Assembly: GCA_000771265.1 (NCBI GenBank)
Contig: JDUB01000005.1
Span: 124,001-188,000 of the forward strand
From: Bifidobacterium thermophilum DSM 20210
Lineage (GTDB): Bacteria > Actinomycetota > Actinomycetes > Actinomycetales > Bifidobacteriaceae
DNA length: 64,000 nucleotides
Direction: 5' to 3'
Part shown: positions 1 to 7,875 of the stretch, one piece after another
Layout of the letters: the number at the start of each line of letters is the position of its first letter
Position numbering within the stretch: the stretch's first letter is position 1
Translations under genes and position numbers: made by a program
The notes under the pieces: model-generated
Told to the model about the DNA's origin: nothing
Databases searched by the model: none
Seen by the model: the letters and a program-made list of their open reading frames with translations, nothing else

Positions 1-3000
1 CTCAAGCGCCGGTTGGGCAAGTTCGATGAGCTTGTTGTCCAACGCCTTCTCCAGCTCGTGGTTCTGCTCGATGGTCTGATGCAGGATCGTTCCAGGAACA
101 GGACCGGGCTGCATCAGCACATTGCTCAGATCGATGCCGTCGGACTTCCACCGTGCGACCGCGTCATTCTGGTCGAGGCACTCGACATGGCCGACCGCCT
201 CTTCAAGGGTCCGGAAGCCGAGCTGCGCGAGGATCTCACGCACTTCCTGAGCGATGTACATGAAGAAGTTGATCACATACTCCGGCTTGCCGCGGAATCG
301 GGCACGCAATTCCGGATCCTGCGTGGCAATGCCTTGCGGGCACGTGTTCTTTTGGCATGCGCGCATCATCACGCAGCCTTCGGTGATCAGGGCTGCGGTT
401 GCGAATCCGAATTCCTCAGCGCCGAGCAGCGCCGCGATGACGACGTCACGACCGGTTTTAAGTTCGCCATCGCACTGGACGACGATACGGGAACGCAACC
501 CGTTGAGCACGAGTGTCTGCTGCGTCTCAGCAAGACCGATCTCCCACGGTGTGCCGGCGTGCTTGATGGCGTTGAGCGGAGCTGCGCCAGTGCCGCCGTC
601 ACTGCCGGAAATCAGCACTACGTCGGCATGGCACTTGGCCACACCCGCTGCAATGGTGCCGACACCGAATTCGGAGACGAGCTTGACATGGATACGCGCC
701 TTCGGATTCGCCATCTTTGCATCGTTGATCAGCTGCTTGAGATCCTCGATGGAATAGATGTCGTGGTGCGGCGGCGGGGAGATCAGCTCGACACCAGGTG
801 TCGCATGACGGACCTTCGCAATCCACGGCGGCACCTTGGCACCCGGCAAGTGGCCGCCTTCGCCCGGCTTGGCACCTTGCGCGAGCTTGATCTGCAGATC
901 GGTGGCGTGCACCAGATAATCGCTGGTCACGCCGAAGCGCGCGGAAGCGATCTGCTTGATGCGGCTGTACCGGAGCGGATCGTTGATACGGTCGTCGGAT
1001 TCGCCACCCTCACCGGAGTTCGACCTCGCCCCAATGGTGTTCATCGCGATGGCAAGCGTCTCATGCGCCTCCTGCGAGATGGAGCCGTAGCTCATTGCGC
1101 CTGTGGAGAAGCGTTTGACGATTTCGCTTGCGGGTTCGACCTCGGAGATGTCAATCGGTTTGCGGGTCTGCTTGAACTTCATGAGTCCGCGCAGGGTCAT
1201 GAGACGGTTCGAAGTGTCGTTGATATGCGCGGAGTACTTCTTGAACAGGTTGTAATCACCACGCTGGGTGGACTGCTGAAGCAGGAAGATCGCCTCGGGG
1301 TCGTTGAGGTGGTCCTCACCGGTGCGACGCCACTTGTAATCGCCGCCGGTGCGCAGATTGCGGTGGGGACGGCTCGTCCACTGGTTCGGGTACGCCACAC
1401 GGTGCCTGATTGCCACTTCTTCGGCGATTTCATCAAGTCCCGCTCCCCCGACACGCGAAGTGGTGCCGGTGAAGTATTCGTCGATGACTTCCTTGTTCAG
1501 GCCGACGGCTTCGAACAGCTGCGCGCCTCGGTAGCTCATGATCGTGGAGACACCCATCTTGCTCATGATCTTGAGCACGCCGGTAGACAGCGCATGCATG
1601 AGGTTCTTGACGGCCGTCTGGGCATCGACCTTGAGATAGCCGTTGCGTGCCAGCTCCTCGACCGATTCGAAGGCGAGGTATGGATTCACGCATGCGGCAC
1701 CGTAAGCGATGAGCAGTGCGACATGGTGGATTTCACGAACGTCGCCGGCTTCCACGGCAAGCGAGACCTGGGTTCGCGTATGCTTGCGTAGCAAGTGGTG
1801 TTGCACGGCGCTCGTCAGCAGAAGAGACGGGATAGGACCCCACGTGTGGTCGGATTCGCGGTCGGACAGCACGATGAAGTTCTTGCCTTGCTCGATGGCG
1901 TCATCGACCTCCTGGAAGATTTCGTCGAGACGCTCCTTCAGCGCCTTGCCGCCGCCTGCAACCTGATACAGGCCACGGACGACGAAGGGCTTGTAGAACC
2001 CGCCGAGGATTTTGGCTTTGTCAAGGCGCTTAAGCTGGGCCATCTGGTCCGAATCGATGACCGGCAGCGGGATGAGGATCTTCTTGGCATGCAGTTCGGT
2101 GTCCTGCAGAAGATTCGCTTCAGGGCCAATCGCCGATTCGAGGCTGGTGACGATACGCTCGCGCTCCCAATCCAGCGGAGGATTGGTAACCTGGGCGAAT
2201 TTCTGGGTGAAGTAGTCGAACAGCATGCGGCTGCGCTTGGACAGGACAGCCGGCGGCGTGTCCGAGCCCATGGATCCGAGTGGTTCCTTGCCGGTGTTCG
2301 CCATAGGGGCGAGCAGCAGCTTCAAATCCTCTTCGGTGTAGCCAAAGGCGCGTTGACGACGCTGGACGGACTGGCCGAAGTGGCTGACGTGCTCGCGTAC
2401 CGGCAGCTGGCTCATCTCGACGGAGTTGCCTTCGATCCATTTACGGTACGGATGCTGCGAGGCAAGCTCATGTTTGATTTCGTCATCAGGGATGATGCGG
2501 CCTGCCTTGGTGTCGACGAGGAACATCTTTCCAGGCTCGAGACGACCTTTGGCCACGATATGGTCCTGGCTGATTTCCGGGAGCACACCAGCCTCGGATG
2601 CAAGAACCAGATAGCCGTCGTCGGTGACCTGCCAGCGGCCGGGGCGGAATCCGTTGCGATCGAGCTGGGCTCCGACTAGTGTGCCGTCCGTGAAGACGAT
2701 ATCCGCCGGGCCATCCCAAGGCTCAATCAGTGTGTTGTTGTACTCGTAGAACGCCTTGACGTCGGGGTCGAGCGTGTCGTCGTTCTCCCAAGCCGGCGGG
2801 AGCATCATGAGCAGAGCGTGCGGGAGGCTGCGTCCGGCGAGATGCAGCAGTTCCAAGCACTCGTCGAAGGTGCCTGAATCCGAATATCCGGGGGTCGCGA
2901 TCGGAAGCAACGGCTTGAATTCGCCGAGCAGCTCGGAGCTCAGCCTGCCTTCGCGGGCGGACAGCCAGTTACGGTTGCCCTGGATGGTGTTGATTTCGCC

Positions 3001-3747
3001 GTTGTGTGCAATCAGACGGAACGGCTGGGCCAGCGGCCAGCTCGGGAAGGTGTTCGTCGAGAAGCGTGAATGCACAATGGCGATAGTCGTCTTCATGCGC
3101 TCGTCAAGCAGATCTGGGAAGAACCCGGTCAGCTGCATGGTGGTAAGCATGCCCTTGTAGGTGATTGTGCGCGCCGACAGGGAAGCGAAGTAAATGCCGA
3201 CTTCATGCTCGACGCGTTTGCGGATGCGGAAGGTCTTGCGATCGAGATCGATTCCCGCAAGCTTACCTTCCGGATCGGCCACGACCAGGGTCTTGAATGA
3301 AGGCATCGAGGCGAGGGCCTGCAACCCAAGACCATCAGGGTTGGTCGGCACGATTCGCCATGCGAGGACTTCGAGGCCTTCTTCGTTGACGATCTTGGCG
3401 ATGGCTTGCTCCTGCTGACCCGAGGTAGCAATGTCACGGTCCAAGAATGCGATGCCAGCGGCATAATGCCCGGCTTCAGGCAATTCCACGCCGACGGTCG
3501 CACGCATGAACTCATCCGGCATCGCCATGAGGATACCAGCGCCGTCACCGGTGTTCTCCTCAGCACCGACCGCACCGCGATGATTGAGGTTCACCAACAC
3601 CTCGATGGCGTCATCGACGATCTTGCGTTCGGGACGCTTGTTCAACGTGGTGACCATGCCGACACCGCAGGCATCATGTTCTTGGGAAGGGTCATACATG
3701 CCTTCCGGGCGATGAACCGTCAAATCTAGCGGAGCTTTGAACGTCAC
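1..3747 (-). CDS. gltB: Glutamate synthase (GOGAT) large subunit, truncated at the window edge
   Basis: Makes glutamate from glutamine and 2-oxoglutarate together with the small subunit, in the cytoplasm. The reading frame is open from a GTG at 3747 to base 1, 1249 codons; the family is about 1500 residues, so roughly the last 250 lie outside. The GTG has a good upstream GAGAGGTGG ribosome site. The N-terminus carries a short propeptide ending before HDACGVG, whose Cys27 would be the glutaminase nucleophile after cleavage. Central and FMN domains follow (for example SNSGEGGE and [10 protein letters not shown]), and near residues 1123-1135 the [12 protein letters not shown] motif gives the three cysteines of the 3Fe-4S cluster. 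gltD is expected beyond the left edge but is not visible. No frameshift seen. Confidence 0.95.
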   Translation of the reverse strand, partial: MTFKAPLDLTVHRPEGMYDPSQEHDACGVGMVTTLNKRPERKIVDDAIEVLVNLNHRGAVGAEENTGDGAGILMAMPDEFMRATVGVELPEAGHYAAGIAFLDRDIATSGQQEQAIAKIVNEEGLEVLAWRIVPTNPDGLGLQALASMPSFKTLVVADPEGKLAGIDLDRKTFRIRKRVEHEVGIYFASLSARTITYKGMLTTMQLTGFFPDLLDERMKTTIAIVHSRFSTNTFPSWPLAQPFRLIAHNGEINTIQGNRNWLSAREGRLSSELLGEFKPLLPIATPGYSDSGTFDECLELLHLAGRSLPHALLMMLPPAWENDDTLDPDVKAFYEYNNTLIEPWDGPADIVFTDGTLVGAQLDRNGFRPGRWQVTDDGYLVLASEAGVLPEISQDHIVAKGRLEPGKMFLVDTKAGRIIPDDEIKHELASQHPYRKWIEGNSVEMSQLPVREHVSHFGQSVQRRQRAFGYTEEDLKLLLAPMANTGKEPLGSMGSDTPPAVLSKRSRMLFDYFTQKFAQVTNPPLDWERERIVTSLESAIGPEANLLQDTELHAKKILIPLPVIDSDQMAQLKRLDKAKILGGFYKPFVVRGLYQVAGGGKALKERLDEIFQEVDDAIEQGKNFIVLSDRESDHTWGPIPSLLLTSAVQHHLLRKHTRTQVSLAVEAGDVREIHHVALLIAYGAACVNPYLAFESVEELARNGYLKVDAQTAVKNLMHALSTGVLKIMSKMGVSTIMSYRGAQLFEAVGLNKEVIDEYFTGTTSRVGGAGLDEIAEEVAIRHRVAYPNQWTSRPHRNLRTGGDYKWRRTGEDHLNDPEAIFLLQQSTQRGDYNLFKKYSAHINDTSNRLMTLRGLMKFKQTRKPIDISEVEPASEIVKRFSTGAMSYGSISQEAHETLAIAMNTIGARSNSGEGGESDDRINDPLRYSRIKQIASARFGVTSDYLVHATDLQIKLAQGAKPGEGGHLPGAKVPPWIAKVRHATPGVELISPPPHHDIYSIEDLKQLINDAKMANPKARIHVKLVSEFGVGTIAAGVAKCHADVVLISGSDGGTGAAPLNAIKHAGTPWEIGLAETQQTLVLNGLRSRIVVQCDGELKTGRDVVIAALLGAEEFGFATAALITEGCVMMRACQKNTCPQGIATQDPELRARFRGKPEYVINFFMYIAQEVREILAQLGFRTLEEAVGHVECLDQNDAVARWKSDGIDLSNVLMQPGPVPGTILHQTIEQNHELEKALDNKLIELAQPALE

Positions 3748-4016
3748 CGAAACCACCTCTCTTTAGGCAGGACAATGCCTGCGACCCAATACACTGCCCT
3801 CACAGGTTACAGCGCAGACAGGTCAAATATCGTTGTTTGTCCATATACCGGCGACCTCAAAAAGTCAAGCCCCACATTCAGATCGGCACGGAATCCTTGT
3901 GATGCAGCCACATATCCGAGGCGTGAATCGCCGATGCGCCAGATCAGTCAGTATTAGTAATCGGTGACGTCGAACCGGCGATCCTTGAAGTAGTAATCGC
4001 GGTCGGTGCGCGACGA

Positions 4017-4568
4017 CTACTGGCGGTTGTAGTAGGCGATGCCGTCGTCGGGGCGGAAATACGTGCGGATGCAGCCGCGATCCGACACGACCACGAAGTT
4101 ATTGCCCGACTGCTGGTAGTACACGGTGTCGTCGTCCTCCGACTCGGGCTTGTGCATCGTGTCGGGCGCCTCGACCACTTGCGCGGCGGCCTGCTCGTAG
4201 TCCTCGGGCGAGGCGTAGCCCATCTCGCGGCCATGCTTGTCGTAATGCTGGTCGAGGCCACCGACCGTGCAGAACGAGATGTCGGAGGCGGTTGCGGAGC
4301 TGCCGGCATCGGCCGGAGCGTCGGAAGTCGCCGCAGCGGTGGCGGACGAATCCGACGGAGACGAGGACACCCACGATTGCGCGATCTGCTCGAGCTCCGG
4401 GATTCCGCCCGAGGCCACCGCGGCGACGAGGAAGGCGCCGGCGACGATCACGGCCGCGACTCGCCGCCCCGTATGCCGCTGTGACCTGCCGTGCCTGGTA
4501 TCATCGTCGAAATCGTTATCGACATCGTCGTCGCGGTTATCGTGCCGGTTCGTGTTCTTCGATGCCAT
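4017..4568 (-). CDS. Small membrane-anchored protein of unknown function, possibly shortened by an in-frame amber codon
   Basis: A 183-codon gene from ATG 4568. It starts with a very acidic and basic cytoplasmic tail (residues 1-36, many Asp, Arg and His), then one membrane segment (about 37-56, VAAVIVAGAFLVAAVASGG), a Ser/Ala/Asp-rich linker (68-95), and an extracytoplasmic domain with two cysteines (FCTVGG and RGCIRTYF) and a Tyr-rich end. I do not recognise the family. It stops at TAG 4017-4019, but the same frame stays open for 20 more codons to TAA at 3954-3956, with the same GC3-rich codon use and residues such as DYYFKDRRFDVTDY. The protein may therefore be a shortened allele of a 204-residue form. 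Confidence 0.7.
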   Translation of the reverse strand: MASKNTNRHDNRDDDVDNDFDDDTRHGRSQRHTGRRVAAVIVAGAFLVAAVASGGIPELEQIAQSWVSSSPSDSSATAAATSDAPADAGSSATASDISFCTVGGLDQHYDKHGREMGYASPEDYEQAAAQVVEAPDTMHKPESEDDDTVYYQQSGNNFVVVSDRGCIRTYFRPDDGIAYYNRQ

Positions 4569-4754
4569 GCTGCGTCCCTTCTTCCTTCTTTTTATGCTGC
4601 CTTCCTATGGTAAGCGCCGCTCCCTACCAAGGGATGCCCGTTGGCTGAGGATGCATTGCACCGCTTGGTTGTAAGTCAACAGCTGCAATCTCAAGGTTCC
4701 ATCGGCAACCGCGAGCGCGATGGGAAGAGAACACACACGTTTCCCAAACCACAA

Positions 4755-4802
4755 ACCTCCCACTTCGACGGAGGGCGTATCGATCGCCGAAGAGGGAGGT
4801 TA
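4755..4802 (-). terminator. Inverted repeat, likely terminator downstream of the flavodoxin gene
   Basis: AACCTCCC with CTTCG at 4755-4768 pairs with CGAAG and GGGAGGTT ending at 4802. Read on the minus strand it is followed by TTTGTGGTTTGGG, a weak U-tract. It lies just past the stop of the flavodoxin gene. Confidence 0.5.
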
Positions 4803-4839
4803 GCAGTGTGGAATCATTGCGGGTGCGGGAATCGCCTCG

Positions 4840-5322
4840 CTACAGCGCCAGGGACTCGAGCCAGGAACGGATGGCGGAATCGGATGCAGAGGATGGGAAG
4901 CGCTTGCCGCCCAGCCATTGGGCGCCTTTTGCCATGTCTTTGACATCGGATTCGTTGCCGAACGAGGAGCTTGCCGAGGCGACGAACGCTGCCAGCTTCT
5001 TGCCGGTGAAATCGTTGGAGGTGAGAAAATCGTCGATCGGCCATGCGGCGACTCCCCACCATACCGGGGCGCCTATGAACACCACGTCGTAAGAATCCCA
5101 GTCCGGCACGGACGTATCCGCAAGCTTCACCGACTGGCGTGTAGCGGGATCGTTCGCCTCACGGTTGACGCGGCTTTCCGGGTTGCGCCAGTCAAGGTCC
5201 GCTGATGTGTATGGTTGCGCCGCCTTGAGTTCATACAGCGTGGCTCCAGTCGCCTCTGCAATGGTCTGTGCCACGCGGCGTGTGCAACCGCTTTCAGTGA
5301 AATACACCACCAAAGTCTTCAT
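4840..5322 (-). CDS. Flavodoxin-like protein
   Basis: A 160-residue single-domain flavodoxin. The N-terminus MKTLVVYFTESGCTRRVAQ is the first beta strand and the phosphate-binding loop for FMN (consensus T/S-x-T/S-G-x-T), and VVFIGAPVWWGVAAWPIDDFL near residues 80-100 is the typical second flavin-contact loop with aromatic residues. The family moves single electrons or serves as an NAD(P)H:quinone-type reductase in the cytoplasm; the partner cannot be told from sequence. It is 99 bases downstream of the CMD/cupin fusion gene on the same strand, so the two may be co-transcribed in a small redox operon whose upstream part has decayed. Confidence 0.88.
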   Translation of the reverse strand: MKTLVVYFTESGCTRRVAQTIAEATGATLYELKAAQPYTSADLDWRNPESRVNREANDPATRQSVKLADTSVPDWDSYDVVFIGAPVWWGVAAWPIDDFLTSNDFTGKKLAAFVASASSSFGNESDVKDMAKGAQWLGGKRFPSSASDSAIRSWLESLAL

Positions 5323-5421
5323 ATGTTCCTCGATTCTTGAATCACCTGAGTTATGTGACTCGTTTGTGTTGTTGGTCTGAACCGTTCAATCCCGGTCGCA
5401 AACTGTCGACAGAACCGCCCG

Positions 5422-6183
5422 TCATGCCATGAGTGCGTCGTATTCGGCGTCGGTGACGGGCTCAAGCCATTCGTTGCTCATGCCTTCGCCGGGCAGCATG
5501 AACGCCAAATGAGAGAACCAGCTGTTCTTCGCGGCGCCATGCCAATGCTTCACTCCTGCCGGCACCTCCACCACATCGCCTGGAAGCATGCGCTTCGCAG
5601 GCTGGCCTTCGAGCTGGCACCATCCTTCGCCATCGACGCAGATGAGGATCTGCCCGCCGCCACGCGCGGCATGGTGAATGTGCCAGTTGTTGCGGCATTC
5701 AGGTTCGAATGTCACGTTGTGGATGACGAGTGGATCATCAGGTGCGCTCACCTGCTTGAGGTAGGAACGTCCGGTGAAATATTGCGCGTAGCCGTCGTTC
5801 GGTTCGCCCATGCCGAAGAAACCGCCGTGCTCGTCCTGCTCTGCCTCGTCACGCGTGACATCGGAGACATACACTTCCTTTGCCATCGAGAATGCCGCCC
5901 ATGCGTTCGGCCAGCCTGCGTAGAAAGCGATATGCGTAAGAATCGATGCCATTTCGTCGCGGGTCACGCCGCTGGTGCGGGCGGTCTGAAGATGGTATGT
6001 GAGCGAGGAATCAGTGATGCCTTTGCCGATGAGGGTGCTGATTGTGATGATGCTGCGCGTCTTAGGCGAGAGCGTGGGGTCGTTCCACACTTCGCCGAAG
6101 AGCACATCGTCGTTGTAATGGGCGAACTTCGGCGAGAAATCGCCCAACTGATCGTGTCCTGCCGTTTGCTTGATCATTGTCAT
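5422..6183 (-). CDS. Carboxymuconolactone decarboxylase-like domain fused to a cupin domain
   Basis: A 253-residue protein with two domains. Residues 20-105 match the AhpD/CMD helical fold (KTRSIITISTLIGKG, HLQTARTSGVTRDEMASILTHIAFYAGWPNAWAA), without the CxxC of true AhpD peroxidase adaptors. Residues 145-235 form a cupin barrel with metal-ligand-like histidines (NNWHIHHAARGGGQILICVDGEGW and PGDVVEVPAGVKHWHGA). Such proteins often sit with flavodoxins, aldo/keto reductases and MerR regulators, and are thought to handle reactive carbonyl or quinone compounds, but the substrate is unknown. Upstream there is no intact regulator or reductase, only remnants and a MerR-type promoter at 6472-6502. 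Confidence 0.85.
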   Translation of the reverse strand: MTMIKQTAGHDQLGDFSPKFAHYNDDVLFGEVWNDPTLSPKTRSIITISTLIGKGITDSSLTYHLQTARTSGVTRDEMASILTHIAFYAGWPNAWAAFSMAKEVYVSDVTRDEAEQDEHGGFFGMGEPNDGYAQYFTGRSYLKQVSAPDDPLVIHNVTFEPECRNNWHIHHAARGGGQILICVDGEGWCQLEGQPAKRMLPGDVVEVPAGVKHWHGAAKNSWFSHLAFMLPGEGMSNEWLEPVTDAEYDALMA

Positions 6184-6252
6184 CCCCTTGGTAATAGGGC
6201 CGAATGCTTACCCTTCGGCCTGTGTGGATTGAGTTGTGTTTGCATTGGGTTG

Positions 6253-6368
6253 CTACAAATGCGCCTGTGGGCTTGTTTGGACACCGCGTGCGAGGTATTC
6301 CGCGGCGAGTTTGGGAATCGTCACCCCGTTGTTGACAGTGGCTTGTGGATCAATGCTGAATCCGCCAT
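6253..6368 (-). pseudogene. Possible remnant of an aldo/keto reductase N-terminus
   Basis: An ATG at 6368 with AAGGAG 8 bases upstream opens MADSALIHKPLSTTG and stops after 15 codons. In the neighbouring frame, within the same bases, the sequence reads DPQATVNNGVTIPKLAAEYLARG and ends at TAG 6253-6255. The stretch TVNNGVTIPKL resembles the first beta hairpin of aldo/keto reductases (consensus TLNNGVxIPxLGFG). This fits a frameshifted and deleted gene head. The fragment is short, so the family assignment is tentative. Confidence 0.35.
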
Positions 6369-6490
6369 GATGAGGTCTCCTTGTATATCGTCATGCAGTC
6401 CGCAGCGCAGCGTTCCATGCGGTGCATCTCCTCGGGGTTGGCATCCTGCCGTGGTTGCTTTCGATGACTTCACGGTAGAACTTCAAGTGC
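6360..6490 (-). pseudogene. Possible remnant of a MerR-family regulator C-terminus
   Basis: Just inside the MerR-type promoter the minus strand reads HLKFYREVIESNHG in one frame and then ANPEEMHRMERCAADCMTIYKE in another, as if one frameshift separated them. The first part resembles the C-terminal coiled-coil of MerR regulators (consensus KxxFYxxxI). There is no helix-turn-helix domain left. Its start coincides with the right half of the operator palindrome, which suggests a deletion that joined the promoter to the tail of the regulator gene. Inference from short segments only. Confidence 0.35.
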
Positions 6491-6502
6491 ACTTGAAGTC
6501 AA
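6472..6502 (-). promoter_or_regulatory. MerR-type promoter with perfect 20-bp operator palindrome
   Basis: On the minus strand TTGACT (6502-6497) and TACCGT (6477-6472) are separated by exactly 19 bases, the overlong spacer that defines promoters activated by MerR-family regulators. The spacer region holds the perfect palindrome ACTTCAAGTGCACTTGAAGT at 6480-6499. It points toward the CMD/cupin and flavodoxin genes. No intact MerR-family gene is in the window. Confidence 0.65.
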
Positions 6503-6765
6503 AGTGCGACACGCCGAGAGTGAGACAAGGAGACGAAAAAGGGGAAAGCGGGGAGAAAGAGAGGAGATACGGGAAAGGAGATGACAAGAGATAGCGAAAA
6601 GGTATGAAATACGATGGAAAGCGAGGAACAGGGAAAGCTCGCCGACAATCGATACACATGGCGGCATGTGCTGCATCACTGCTGACGCTACGCATAGAAC
6701 GTGACCCGCGGCACGCAAGACTGCCCAAGGGTAATCCGCCGCAGACAACCGTTGAAGGACGATCC

Positions 6766-7797
6766 ATGATGCATGAACTCCAGTCCGGGGACCGGCAAGA
6801 CAACCGACACGATTCTCATTCAACAGGTGGCGCTGCCGAAGCCGTTTCCGACACCGACACCACCAGCGCCACCACCGCAGCCGGCGCCTCAACCGATGCC
6901 GCCGCCACGACCAGCGAATACGCCAACGACACAGCCACGACTGCCACCACTGACGCCGAGGCCAACGACACCGCCGCGACCGCCACCAACCCAGCCGCTT
7001 CGCACATTCACTTCCCTCTGCGTCAGGTGGCGACGGCGATTGTGAGCATCGGCGCGCTCGCCAGCCTGTGGTACGCCCGTGCGGTCTACAACACGCACAC
7101 CGGCACGTCATTCTGGCTGTTCTGGGTGGCTTTTGCGCTCGCCCTTGGCGTGTGGGCTGCGGTGATCTGGTTCCATTGGTGGCGTGCGCTGCCCAATGCG
7201 GTGCGCATTCCCATCGGCATTGTGCTATGCGTTGCACTGTGCGGTTTTGGCGTGTCGCAAGCCGCCATTGCTTCTCATATGCGTGACGAAGGCGATCGGA
7301 ACCTTGATTACATCATCGTGCTGGGCGCGCAAGTCCACCAAGGCTCCCCCAGCCTCGTGCTGCGCTATCGCCTTGACAGGGCCGCCGAATACTTGCGTGC
7401 AAACCCTGACACGACGTGCATCGTCTCGGGCGGGCAGGGTCCCAATGAACCGTATGCGGAGGCGCGAGGAATGGCGGATTATCTTGAGCATGATGCCGGC
7501 ATCGATGCGTCGCGCATCATTGAGGAGCCTGATTCCACCACGACTGTGGAGAACCTGCGCAACAGCCGCATGATCATCGACCGCGCCAGCAACACAGGCA
7601 GCGCCGGAAGCGCCGCGTCCGAACCATCCATCGGCATCGTCACCAACGACTTCCATGTATTCCGCTCCCTGCACATCGCCCATGACCAGGGGTACACGGA
7701 TGTGTACGGCATCGCGGCGGGCTCCCCGCGTGACATGCTTCTGAACAACATGGTGCGCGAGTCCTTTGCGGAAGCCAAATATCTGATCAAGCGCTGA
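6766..7797 (+). CDS. YdcF/SanA-like DUF218 membrane protein
   Basis: A 343-residue protein if started at ATG 6766, which has AAGGA seven bases upstream; an in-frame ATG at 6604 would add 54 poorly conserved residues. Residues 20-80 are a Thr/Ala/Asp-rich low-complexity region. Two or three membrane helices follow (VATAIVSIGALASLWYA, FWLFWVAFALALGVWAAVIWF, IPIGIVLCVALCGFGVSQAA), then a DUF218 domain starting DYIIVLGAQVHQGSPSLVLRYRLDRAAEYL and continuing with CIVSGGQGPNEPYAEARGMADYL, EEPDSTTTVENL and GIVTNDFHVFRSLHIA. The family is linked to envelope processes, including vancomycin sensitivity in E. coli SanA, but its reaction is unknown. Single gene, facing the UvrA paralogue gene tail to tail. 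Confidence 0.85.
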   Translation: MMHELQSGDRQDNRHDSHSTGGAAEAVSDTDTTSATTAAGASTDAAATTSEYANDTATTATTDAEANDTAATATNPAASHIHFPLRQVATAIVSIGALASLWYARAVYNTHTGTSFWLFWVAFALALGVWAAVIWFHWWRALPNAVRIPIGIVLCVALCGFGVSQAAIASHMRDEGDRNLDYIIVLGAQVHQGSPSLVLRYRLDRAAEYLRANPDTTCIVSGGQGPNEPYAEARGMADYLEHDAGIDASRIIEEPDSTTTVENLRNSRMIIDRASNTGSAGSAASEPSIGIVTNDFHVFRSLHIAHDQGYTDVYGIAAGSPRDMLLNNMVRESFAEAKYLIKR

Positions 7798-7875
7798 CTG
7801 ACTGGCCGGCCGCTTTCACCTGCCTTCGCCGGCATCGCTCGCTGCCAGCCATGCCTTGCCAGCCGTGCCCCTGTC

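Larger units (their letters stand above)
6184..6765. other. Intergenic segment with decayed sequence and a polypurine tract
   Basis: This stretch of about 580 bases has no intact gene. Its left half holds the putative reductase and regulator fragments and the MerR-type promoter. Bases 6511-6602 are about 86 percent purine on the plus strand. The rest, up to the start of the YdcF-like gene, shows nothing recognisable; an upstream in-frame ATG at 6604 exists but lacks a convincing ribosome site. Confidence 0.5.

Noticed and set aside
13..1791. A 592-codon open frame on the plus strand
   Set aside because: It lies opposite gltB, whose minus-strand frame has all family motifs. High GC content leaves the antisense frame open by chance.
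1795..2679. A second long plus-strand frame opposite gltB
   Set aside because: Same reason: antisense of a well supported gene, no family similarity.
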